From: CBDTTM01 sp965363355
Lineage (GTDB): Bacteria > Bacillota > Negativicutes > Selenomonadales > Selenomonadaceae
Assembly (NCBI GenBank): GCA_965363355.1
Contig: CBDTTM010000007.1
Location: 1-37,135 of the forward strand
Direction: 5' to 3'
DNA length: 37,135 nt
The translations under genes were made by a program, and so were the position numbers. Shown one piece after another: positions 1 through 6,172 of the stretch; positions within the stretch are counted from its first letter, which is position 1, and every line of letters starts with the position of its first letter. The notes below the pieces were generated by a model. It ran no database searches. It worked only from the letters and a program-made list of their open reading frames with translations, and was not told the origin of the DNA.

Positions 1-236
1 TATCCATCAGCTTGAATGCTTCGAATGAAGAAGAATATCTCAAGTTGACACGCAGTAAATTTGGTCAAGGGTCTTATGAAGCTATGCTGACTTTTGCCCA
101 GAAATGTCGACCGCATATCGAAAATGTTGTTTTGACCGTTGTCGATTCAATTGGTGCCGATGAAATCAAAAAATGTCAGGCAATTTGTGATGAACGCGGA
201 GTTACGTTGCGCGTGCGTCCTTATGAAGCGAATTAA
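1..236 (+). CDS. C-terminal fragment of a TatD-linked radical SAM protein (5' end outside window)
   Basis: The frame is open from the first bases (in phase from base 3) to TAA at 234-236, so this is the tail of a longer gene; the TTG at 12 is only the Leu of an ISLNAS stretch. The pattern ISLNA..EEEY..LTRSKFG...YEAML.FA, then VVLTVVD..GADEI..C..IC.ERGV.LRVRPYE, matches from memory the end of the radical SAM family found beside or fused to TatD nucleases, where this part closes the TIM-barrel half. The CxxxCxxC cluster would lie upstream, outside the window, so catalysis cannot be checked. A strong terminator follows 14 bp after the stop, so it ends its transcription unit. Confidence 0.68.
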   Translation, partial: SISLNASNEEEYLKLTRSKFGQGSYEAMLTFAQKCRPHIENVVLTVVDSIGADEIKKCQAICDERGVTLRVRPYEAN

Positions 237-249
237 ATAGGGAAACAAC

Positions 250-283
250 AAAAGCGGCTCGCATCAAAATGCCAGCCGCTTTT
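250..283. terminator. Bidirectional intrinsic terminator
   Basis: A perfect 10-bp stem, AAAAGCGGCT (250-259) with AGCCGCTTTT (274-283), loops 14 nt. It ends in T on the right for the radical SAM gene. Read on the minus strand it ends in TTTTGTTG, so it can also end the leftward RNA unit that starts near 830. Confidence 0.85.
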
Positions 284-830
284 ATACCTCGATAATCATC
301 TGTTTCCTCACTATATTCATTTGTCTGCATAACTTCCACTCGCGAAAATTATGCTCTTTATCCCATGGCTAGTCTAACCACTCGTGATGCATTCGCATTC
401 AACGAGATCTACCATTGACCTCGCAAGAGAGCTGCAGCTCAAGGTAACCTTTAGGGTCAGATATTATGGTCCATTGGGGTATGTGGTCGTTTCTGCATTG
501 CAATACAGTTATAAGTCGATCCTAGGTGTTGGTTCTCCATTGCCCATTGTCTTTGGCCGAGAAGTCCTTCACTTTCAGTACGTATAACGATGTTATTACG
601 TCTTAATCATCTTCAGGATTTAGCATTTCAAAGCTGATTGGTCAAGCCAAACTCAATGGAGAACGCAACCGTACTGTCAAGTCTTCTATCATTCCCCACA
701 TCCTTCCGGGTAGAATTTAGAAGAGAACCTTACATGTGTCTGACAAACTGGGTATCCGGGGTTCCGACTCCAGCCCTACCAACTGGAGTAGATCTGCAGA
801 TCCTTTGTTTATCTTCTCTCTCCTCTTTAC
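250..830 (-). ncRNA. Candidate large structured non-coding RNA (~580 nt), leftward
   Basis: No plausible protein is encoded here on either strand: frames are short, lack ribosome sites and show no family. On the minus strand there is a near-consensus promoter (837-865) and a terminator (250-283). Between them the transcript has many self-complementary segments: an 11-bp perfect pairing GTTCTCCATTG (532-542) with CAATGGAGAAC (654-664); a 7-bp pairing CAGTACG (576-582) with CGTACTG (670-676), which interleaves with the first in pseudoknot order; a hairpin ACTCCAG (767-773)/CTGGAGT (783-789); a hairpin GCATAA (327-332)/TTATGC (349-354) with further inner pairs; and palindromes at 429-440 and 791-802. 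Length and style resemble the ornate large bacterial RNAs (ROOL, OLE, GOLLD classes), but I cannot match it to any. RNase P RNA, tmRNA, SRP RNA and group II intron domain V signatures were looked for and not seen. An eroded mobile element is the main alternative. Confidence 0.6.
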
Positions 831-836
831 ATCTTT

Positions 837-865
837 ATTATAACATGGAATTATTAAAATGGCAA
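837..865 (-). promoter_or_regulatory. Sigma-70-type promoter for the leftward candidate RNA
   Basis: On the minus strand TTGCCA (860-865), a 17-nt spacer and TATAAT (837-842) give an almost perfect vegetative promoter with initiation expected near 830. It lies just beyond the dhaL terminator, so the RNA would be an independent transcription unit. No ribosome site with a usable start follows it. Confidence 0.75.
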
Positions 866-913
866 TATTCTAATAATTATTTTACTGAATATTAGCAAAA
901 GAATAAAAGGAGA

Positions 914-958
914 AAAAATCCCGAACTATAAGGCTTTTCGCCCTAGTTCGGGATTTTT
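914..958. terminator. Intrinsic terminator of dhaL
   Basis: A perfect 15-bp stem, AAAAATCCCGAACTA (914-928) with TAGTTCGGGATTTTT (944-958), lies 16 bp past the dhaL stop on the minus strand and reads out into a T tract there. Confidence 0.9.
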
Positions 959-974
959 GTCAACGAAGATTGTC

Positions 975-1598
975 TTATCTTCGCAAGAAATCGTATAAAG
1001 CTCTTACCATGATAGCTGCTGAAGTAGCACCAGGATCTTGATGACCGATGCTGCGTTCGCCTACATAACTGGCACGGCCTTTTTTTGCGGCAATGGTTTT
1101 GGTGTAATCGATGCCGTCTTTGGCGGCGCGGGAAGCAAGTCCCATGCATTCAAAGAGAGTCTTTTCATTTTCGAGGCCTTCAACGAATACCTCGTGAACT
1201 GGAATCAAAACATCCAAGATCGTCTTATCGCCGCGGACAGCCTTGCCGCGTTCTTGAATTCCTTGAACAGCAGCACCAAGAAGTTTTTCAACACTGGCTA
1301 CATTGAACGAAGTGTTTTCATCGCATGCTTCACCAGCGCGAAGAAACGCTGTGGCATAAAGGGGACCGGCAGCACCGCCGACGGTAGACATCAAAGCCTT
1401 GCCGACGGTTTGGAAAACTGGACCAGGGTTATTGGTGTCTTCCATTGCTTCTATTTTTTCTAATACGGCTTCAAAGCCCCGGGCCATGTTGATGCCATGA
1501 TCACCATCACCGATTTCGCGATCCAATTTGGTCAAAAAATCTTTTTGAGCGATGATGGCATTGCTCACGCCGTCAATGGCGTCTTTCATTCTTGTCAT
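975..1598 (-). CDS. dhaL: DhaL-type dihydroxyacetone kinase nucleotide-binding subunit
   Basis: 207 aa, the usual DhaL size. DhaL is the ADP/ATP-binding subunit that phosphorylates dihydroxyacetone bound to DhaK; in PTS-linked systems DhaM recharges its nucleotide. The Mg-coordinating aspartates appear in LDREIGDGDHG (D26, D31, D33; same spacing as Asp30/35/37 of E. coli DhaL). Further family marks are the glycine-rich GGAAGPLY, GDKTILDVL and GRASYVGERSIGHQDPG. The ATG follows a GGAGG site. It is monocistronic: the upstream neighbour is a divergent lysR and no dhaK or dhaM is in the window, so partner and substrate are unknown. DhaK may be elsewhere, or this subunit may serve another acceptor. 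Confidence 0.9.
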   Translation of the reverse strand: MTRMKDAIDGVSNAIIAQKDFLTKLDREIGDGDHGINMARGFEAVLEKIEAMEDTNNPGPVFQTVGKALMSTVGGAAGPLYATAFLRAGEACDENTSFNVASVEKLLGAAVQGIQERGKAVRGDKTILDVLIPVHEVFVEGLENEKTLFECMGLASRAAKDGIDYTKTIAAKKGRASYVGERSIGHQDPGATSAAIMVRALYDFLRR

Positions 1599-2070
1599 AA
1601 AAAATATTCCTCCGTTTTCGTGAATTGTTATAATACCGTACCGTTTAAGGTGAACTCATATAGATATGGCTTTTTTCATCTTTATTTTAATTGGATGATC
1701 AAATTCTTAACAGACAGCGTTACTCCATACATTGTAGCACATAAACCCTTTGGTATAAATACATATTAAGAAATATACGAGAGTCTTGGGGACAGTCAAC
1801 ATATATTATCTTGATATTTCATAATGATTCTCTATTATATGATATTTATGCAGAGATTACCAGTATATAATATGAATTATTTTTAATCTGATAATTTTGT
1901 GATTTGTGAAGAGGGAAAATCCAAAAGAAAACGCCGGAAAAGAAAAAAGTCTTTAAAAAAGGACGAGAGCCCTTGCGAAAGTCAGGCAAGTATAGCAAAA
2001 TAGGGTATAAAGAAAATCGTTGCAGGTAAAAATACTATATTCTAAAAGAAAATGGGACAGGAATTTGATT
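1599..2070. other. Divergent intergenic region between dhaL and lysR
   Basis: About 470 bp of AT-rich sequence with no credible gene. It holds the dhaL ribosome site next to 1598 and, at 1867-1880, a perfect T-N11-A palindrome ATAAT-ATGA-ATTAT, the classical LysR-type recognition form, some 190 bp upstream of lysR. In such AT-rich DNA the match could be chance. No clear promoter was seen for lysR. Confidence 0.4.
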
Positions 2071-2964
2071 ATGGAAATAAAAGCTATGCAAGAATTTTGT
2101 GCAATCGTAGAAGAAGGGAATATCAGTCAAGCGGCTGCGCGATTGGCACTCGCACAACCAGCTTTGAGCAAACAGATGAAGAAGCTCGAAGCCTCCTTGG
2201 GGGTGCAGCTTTTTGAACGAGGCAGCCGTCGCATCCGTTTGACTGAGGCTGGGCGCCTTTTGTATGAGCGCGTGCAGCAAATCCTGGTGATGGTCGATGG
2301 CACGGTCCAGGAAATCGAAGCGATAGGCTCTGGTGTTGCGGGTTCTTTGACACTTGGCACGGTGACCACTTCAGGGGCGATATTGCTGCCGGATCTAGTC
2401 AAGGAATTTCATCGTTTGTATCCTAAAGTGACTTTTCAGCTTTGGGAAGGCGATGGGACGCATGTACTTGAGCTTCTTGATAATAGAGTGATTGAAATCG
2501 GCATAACTCGCAGCCAAGTCGATCCTAAGATGTATGAATCGATTACATTGCCCAATGAACCATTGGTTATGGTCATGAATAAGGATTTATGCATTTGTGG
2601 TGAAAATCCGGATAGTGTTTCGTTAAAAGAACTTGAAGGCAAACCGCTCATTATTCCTCTTCGCTGGAAGTCGCTATTTTTGTCGCAATGTAGGCAAGCA
2701 GGTCTGACGCCGCAAATTGTCTGTGTGAGCGATGGGATATCTCAAAATATTTTTTGGACGAAGATGGGAATCGGAATGACATTGGTGCCGCAGTCAATGG
2801 AGCATTTATTGGCGGATGAGAAACTTGTGTACAAAAAAGTTATTGGAGCGGAAATTCTGACGTTGACGGTTATCGCTTGGCTCAAAAACAGAACACTTTC
2901 AACCGGAGCCCAGAAGTTCTTGCAGCTTCTTCGCGAAATGTTTACGAATGGAGCAGCTGTTTGA
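2071..2964 (+). CDS. LysR-family transcriptional regulator
   Basis: 297 aa from ATG 2071; an upstream in-frame TTG at 2020 would add 17 residues but lacks the family start, whereas MEIKAMQEFCAIVEEGNISQAA is the canonical LysR beginning. The winged helix-turn-helix covers about residues 1-60 (ISQAAARLALAQPALSKQMKKLE, then FER.SRRIRLTEAG), and the periplasmic-binding-like effector domain about residues 90-295 (LTLGTVTTSGAILLPDLVKEF). It is followed after 24 bp by a thioesterase-like gene in the same direction, so it probably belongs to that unit and controls it. Effector unknown; a CoA-ester or small carboxylate would fit the neighbour, as inference. Confidence 0.92.
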   Translation: MEIKAMQEFCAIVEEGNISQAAARLALAQPALSKQMKKLEASLGVQLFERGSRRIRLTEAGRLLYERVQQILVMVDGTVQEIEAIGSGVAGSLTLGTVTTSGAILLPDLVKEFHRLYPKVTFQLWEGDGTHVLELLDNRVIEIGITRSQVDPKMYESITLPNEPLVMVMNKDLCICGENPDSVSLKELEGKPLIIPLRWKSLFLSQCRQAGLTPQIVCVSDGISQNIFWTKMGIGMTLVPQSMEHLLADEKLVYKKVIGAEILTLTVIAWLKNRTLSTGAQKFLQLLREMFTNGAAV

Positions 2965-2988
2965 AAAAATAAATGGAGGAGATAAAGA

Positions 2989-3384
2989 ATGGAATTTGAT
3001 TTGGAAATAGGTATGAAAAAAGAAGAAACTGTCATGGTTACCGATAAAAATACGGCGATTGCGATGGAAAGCGGCTCTTTGCCGGTTTTTGCCACACCGG
3101 CATTGGCGGCTCTGTGGGAAAAAGCTGCTGCGCTACTGATTGAAAAGCAGGTTTCGTCTGAATGGACGAGTGTAGGCACCCTTCTTGCTATTGAACATAT
3201 AGCGGCAACTCCAGTTGGTATGGTGGTCACAGGGCGAGTGGAATTGATAGAAGTGCAAGGTCGCAAGTTGATTTTTTCGGTGCAGGCATTTGATGGACAC
3301 GAAGAAATAGGCCGCGGAACGCACGAACGTTTTTTGGTGAAAAAAGAATCGTTTATGAAAAAAGCCATGAATAAAATAGGATAG
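2989..3384 (+). CDS. Hotdog-fold acyl-CoA thioesterase, FlK (fluoroacetyl-CoA thioesterase)-like
   Basis: 131 aa, single hotdog domain, preceded by a strong GGAGGAG site. FlK hydrolyses fluoroacetyl-CoA with Thr42, Glu50 and His76, and Arg120 nearby. The same residues appear at the same spacing: T36 (FATPAL), E44 (LWEKAA), H70 (IEHIAATPVG) and R114 (GTHERF), each offset by six. The pattern P.FATPAL..LWE.AA....E..V......VGT...IEHIAATPVG is typical of the wider FlK-like family, found in many bacteria that never meet fluoroacetate. Likely role: removal of an unwanted or stalled short acyl-CoA. Co-transcription with the LysR gene suggests inducibility. The native substrate cannot be read from the sequence. 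Confidence 0.82.
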   Translation: MEFDLEIGMKKEETVMVTDKNTAIAMESGSLPVFATPALAALWEKAAALLIEKQVSSEWTSVGTLLAIEHIAATPVGMVVTGRVELIEVQGRKLIFSVQAFDGHEEIGRGTHERFLVKKESFMKKAMNKIG

Positions 3385-3406
3385 AGGGCAAAATGCCGAA
3401 TTCTTA

Positions 3407-3435
3407 TTGGAAATTTTATGCATTTATGCTATGAT
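3407..3435 (+). promoter_or_regulatory. Candidate promoter upstream of the soluble chemoreceptor gene
   Basis: TTGGAA (3407-3412), a 17-nt spacer and TATGAT (3430-3435) fit a vegetative promoter. Transcription would start near 3442, giving a leader of about 190 nt that contains the hairpin at 3473-3526. Confidence 0.5.
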
Positions 3436-3472
3436 ATGAAATATACTGCTTGTTCATTGATAGAGCAAAGAC

Positions 3473-3534
3473 GCTCGTTTGAAAAGCACAGTGCTGATTT
3501 TATAGGACTGTGTTGTTTGAACGAGCTATTTTTA
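3473..3534 (+). terminator. Two-tier hairpin with T-rich tail, terminator or attenuator
   Basis: Outer arms GCTCGTT (3473-3479)/AACGAGC (3520-3526) enclose inner arms CACAGT (3487-3492)/ACTGTG (3507-3512), followed by TATTTTTATTTG. It can end the lysR-thioesterase unit. Because a candidate promoter lies just upstream of it, it could also attenuate the receptor gene. Confidence 0.6.
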
Positions 3535-3632
3535 TTTGTTTTGATGAGCGTCTTGTTTACAGTTTGCCGACTGAATAGATTTTAAACGACAATATTTGTA
3601 GCAGTATCAATTTTAAATGCAGGAGTGAGACT

Positions 3633-4640
3633 ATGGCAGCAGATACCAAGGGAACCATTGATTCATCCGTTTTACTAGGAGATTTGAAGAAAGCCAGCCA
3701 GGATATGGGCGGGGTGATAAAATCCATACAAGACATCGCCAAACAAACGAATTTGTTGTCACTTAATTCAGCGATTGAGGCTGCTCGTGCCGGCGAAGCT
3801 GGCCGTGGCTTCAGTGTGGTTGCCGAAGAGATAAAGAAACTGGCGACAAGAAGCTTTGAGTCCACACAGGAAAGCGGAACCATCATCAGTAATATAGTAG
3901 ATCAAGCAAATCAGGTCATGGGAGTGCGAACGGCAGATGTAGCGTATGATGTCATCGACAAAATCGATCGCAATCTTTTTGAACGCAATTGTGATGCACA
4001 GGCCTGGGCAAAATTTGATAAGGTACAAAATTGTCTGAGTAAAGGCGATGCGGATTCGATTCGACAGGGCAATGATTTTTTACGCAATATCATCGATATA
4101 TACGAGGTGTATCTTGACCTGCTCGTCGTCGATACTACGGGAAAAATTGTGGCTGCTGGTGTCAATCAAAAATCGATTGGCCACTCCATGGAAAAGCGCG
4201 ATTGGTTTAAGGCCGTAGTCATGGCAAAGCGCATTTCCGTATCCGATTTATATTTTTCGCATATCGAGGATAAACCGACGGTTGCGTACTCTTGTCCTAT
4301 CCTAGATGATGAAGGAAATGTCTTGGGGTATTTTTCTTCACGTTTCAATTGGGACTTTATATATGACATCATTGATTCTGCGAAGGTTGGAAAAAATGGA
4401 CACGTCTATGTTGTGAATGATCAAGGCATGGTCATCGCGACAAAAGACCGCAGTGATGTCTTAAAAACGAACCTGCAAGGACTGCCCGCTGTCCAAAAAG
4501 CAATTGCTGGCGGAACCTATGGTTATACGATGGAAACGAGTGCCGGTGGCACTACAAAAATCGTTGGCTATGCGCATACTCGTGGCTATAATGCCTATAA
4601 AGGCAAGAATTGGTCGGCAATCGTGACCGAAGAACTTTGA
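3633..4640 (+). CDS. Soluble chemoreceptor-like protein: MCP signalling tip followed by Cache sensor domain
   Basis: 335 aa, ATG after an AGGAGTGAG site. The first ~95 residues hold the conserved chemoreceptor hairpin tip (IAKQTNLLSLNSAIEAARAGEAGRGFSVVAEEIKKLA, described here by its ends; residues about 35-70), which binds CheA/CheW. The rest (about 110-330) reads as a Cache-type ligand domain: LDLLVVDTTGKIVAAG, then GHSMEKRDWFKAV, PILDDEGNVLGYFSSRFNW and GHVYVVNDQGMVIATK. No signal peptide or membrane helix is seen, so it should be cytoplasmic. The order is the reverse of ordinary receptors, where the sensor is N-terminal, and the long methylation helices are largely missing. It could read an internal metabolite, or act on a receptor array as an adaptor. 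Transcribed alone. Confidence 0.82.
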   Translation: MAADTKGTIDSSVLLGDLKKASQDMGGVIKSIQDIAKQTNLLSLNSAIEAARAGEAGRGFSVVAEEIKKLATRSFESTQESGTIISNIVDQANQVMGVRTADVAYDVIDKIDRNLFERNCDAQAWAKFDKVQNCLSKGDADSIRQGNDFLRNIIDIYEVYLDLLVVDTTGKIVAAGVNQKSIGHSMEKRDWFKAVVMAKRISVSDLYFSHIEDKPTVAYSCPILDDEGNVLGYFSSRFNWDFIYDIIDSAKVGKNGHVYVVNDQGMVIATKDRSDVLKTNLQGLPAVQKAIAGGTYGYTMETSAGGTTKIVGYAHTRGYNAYKGKNWSAIVTEEL

Positions 4641-4648
4641 TTTTTATA

Positions 4649-4686
4649 AACAAGAGCTGCTGGAAATCAGGCAGCTCTTGTTTTTT
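4649..4686 (+). terminator. Intrinsic terminator after the soluble receptor gene
   Basis: Stem CAAGAGCTGC (4651-4660) with GCAGCTCTTG (4671-4680), followed by six T. Confidence 0.9.
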
Positions 4687-4733
4687 GTTCGTCTAGGGGT
4701 TATGTTAGAATAGAAAATATGGAGGTGGGAGCA

Positions 4734-5207
4734 TTGAAAACAGCTTTTTATTATGAGACGGCCATTGGCCGCATATGCATTGTTGAGGAAAACGAGAGTA
4801 TTACGAGCATAGATTTAGATGAAATGCCAAAAGATGCCAAGAGTGAAGAAACCAGGTTGTTGAAGGACGCCGCAAGGCAGCTTGCGGAATATTTTTCAGC
4901 ACAGCGCAGTTCGTTTGATTTACCGTTGGCACCAAAGGGCACAGCTTTTCAGCAAAACGTATGGCGGGCTTTACTGCAAATTCCCTATGGGTCGACTCGA
5001 TGCTATAGCGAAATCGCTGAAGCTGTTGGCAATAGCAAAGCTAGTAGAGCTGTTGGCATGGCCAATAATAAAAATCCGATTCTCATTGTGATTCCTTGTC
5101 ACCGGGTCATTGGTAAAGATGGCAGTCTTACCGGTTATGGTGAAGGCCTGCCTATTAAGCAGTTCCTGCTCGACCTTGAAAAAAGCAGTGCGCGGGAGAA
5201 ATCCTGA
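4734..5207 (+). CDS. ogt: Methylated-DNA-protein cysteine methyltransferase
   Basis: 157 aa from TTG 4734. An in-frame ATG at 4719 overlaps the GGAGGTGG ribosome site, which sits 6 nt before the TTG, so TTG is preferred. The protein removes O6-alkyl groups from guanine by irreversible transfer to its own cysteine: active site IPCHRVIG with C122, preceded by the DNA-binding helix motif (YSEIAEAVGNSKASRAVGMANNKNP) and followed by GYGEGLPIKQFLLDLE, all standard for Ogt/MGMT. The N-terminal ribonuclease-like domain (KTAFYYETAIGRI) is present. The stop overlaps the start of alkD (TGATG), giving a two-gene alkylation-repair operon. Confidence 0.95.
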   Translation: MKTAFYYETAIGRICIVEENESITSIDLDEMPKDAKSEETRLLKDAARQLAEYFSAQRSSFDLPLAPKGTAFQQNVWRALLQIPYGSTRCYSEIAEAVGNSKASRAVGMANNKNPILIVIPCHRVIGKDGSLTGYGEGLPIKQFLLDLEKSSAREKS

Positions 5208-5899
5208 TGCTTCAGCAGCAATTACAAGAACTTTTGAAAAAAAATGCTGAACCGGCGTACCAAAGATTTGCACAAGCCTTGTTGCCAGGAACTAAAGGGA
5301 TTTTAGGTGTTAGAATTCCTAAACTTCGCAAGCTAGCACAGGACATAGCAAAAAATAAGTGGCGGCAATATCTAGAAGAAACCTCATTGCCAGAGCAGTT
5401 TGAAGAAACGATGTTAAGAGGTATGGTCATAGGCTATGCGGATATGGAAATCGAAGATCGTTTATTGTATTTGACGAAATTTGTTCCGCAGATTGATAAC
5501 TGGTCTGTTTGCGACAGCGTATGCACAACCTTGAAATTTACGCGTCAACATAAAAAACAGATGTGGGATTATTTACAGCCTTATTTTTATAGCGATAAAG
5601 AATTTCTTGTTCGTTTTGCTGCAGTTATGGCCTTGAATTTTTATATAGAAGAAAGCTATATGGATTCCATGTTTAAAATTTTTTCTAAGATAAAGGTGAA
5701 TGCGTACTATTCAGATATGGCGATTGCTTGGACTATATCGATTTGCTTTGTCCGTTATCCGCAAAAAACCATGGAATATCTAAAGACACGTGATCTATCC
5801 GTATCAATCTATAAAAAAGCACTGCAAAAAATCTGTGAATCCAGGCAGGTCAGTGCAGATTGGAAAAAAGAGATCAGAAGATTGCGTTCTGAGATTTAG
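5207..5899 (+). CDS. alkD: AlkD-family DNA glycosylase (alkylation repair, HEAT-like repeats)
   Basis: 230 aa. AlkD proteins excise N3- and N7-alkylated purines using a C-shaped stack of HEAT-like helices. Seen here: GTKGILGVRIPKLRKLAQDI near the N-terminus, EE.MLRGMVIGYA, then the family hallmark FVPQIDNWSVCDSVC around residues 90-105 (D of DNW equals the catalytic-region aspartate), followed by FAAVMALNFYI and MAIAWTISICFVRYP.KTMEYL. ATG overlaps the ogt stop by one base, so translation is coupled. The pairing covers O-alkyl (Ogt) and N-alkyl (AlkD) lesions. Confidence 0.9.
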   Translation: MLQQQLQELLKKNAEPAYQRFAQALLPGTKGILGVRIPKLRKLAQDIAKNKWRQYLEETSLPEQFEETMLRGMVIGYADMEIEDRLLYLTKFVPQIDNWSVCDSVCTTLKFTRQHKKQMWDYLQPYFYSDKEFLVRFAAVMALNFYIEESYMDSMFKIFSKIKVNAYYSDMAIAWTISICFVRYPQKTMEYLKTRDLSVSIYKKALQKICESRQVSADWKKEIRRLRSEI

Positions 5900-5913
5900 A
5901 CACGATCATTGAC

Positions 5914-5956
5914 TTGACAGTTGATGAAATATAATTTATAATGCAGTTTCAACTGT
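5914..5956 (+). promoter_or_regulatory. Consensus promoter with flanking inverted repeat
   Basis: TTGACA (5914-5919), a 17-nt spacer and TATAAT (5937-5942) match the consensus exactly. ACAGTTG (5917-5923) and CAACTGT (5950-5956) form an inverted repeat around the -10 box and could be an operator. The transcript would run toward the SulP gene but meets a hairpin within about 20 nt. Confidence 0.75.
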
Positions 5957-5968
5957 ATTTTAAAAGAT

Positions 5969-5996
5969 TATGGAGAAACGTTGCTCCATAGTTTTT
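5969..5996 (+). terminator. Short terminator-like hairpin in the SulP leader
   Basis: Stem TATGGAG (5969-5975)/CTCCATA (5984-5990) with an 8-nt loop AAACGTTG, followed by GTTTTTGG. It lies within the first ~50 nt of the predicted transcript, so it either produces a ~45-nt RNA or attenuates the SulP gene. Confidence 0.6.
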
Positions 5997-6065
5997 GGTT
6001 ATTTGATCGTTTGAGCGTAGGGTATTTGAATTGGCTGATTTTAGTCATGCAGTTAAAGATGTATA

Positions 6066-6102
6066 GTAGAGAGAGAGCAGGCAGAGCCGGCTCTCTCTCT
6101 AC
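6066..6102. repeat. Perfect 13-bp GA/CT inverted repeat upstream of the SulP gene
   Basis: GTAGAGAGAGAGC (6066-6078) and GCTCTCTCTCTAC (6090-6102) separated by 11 nt. A very stable hairpin in RNA, without a proper T tract; it precedes the SulP start by about 70 nt. Confidence 0.75.
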
Positions 6103-6172
6103 CGTTTAATCATGGAATCGAATGATCGGGTACGATATGGTATATCTTGTGAAATGAGAAAAAGAGGGATTT

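Noticed and set aside
250..830. RNase P RNA, tmRNA or group II intron in the leftward RNA
   Set aside because: The GAGGAAAGTCC/ACAGAAA elements of RNase P RNA, the tRNA-like CCA end and tag frame of tmRNA, and the domain V hairpin of group II introns were not found.
384..895. Two plus-strand reading frames of 67 and 85 codons
   Set aside because: No ribosome sites, no family resemblance, low-complexity or unusual composition, and they lie antisense to the strongly promoted candidate RNA.
1038..1463. 141-codon plus-strand frame inside dhaL
   Set aside because: Antisense shadow of a gene with intact catalytic motifs; no ribosome site.
2742..3368. 208-codon minus-strand frame across the lysR-thioesterase boundary
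   Set aside because: Overlaps two well-supported plus-strand genes and has no recognisable protein features.
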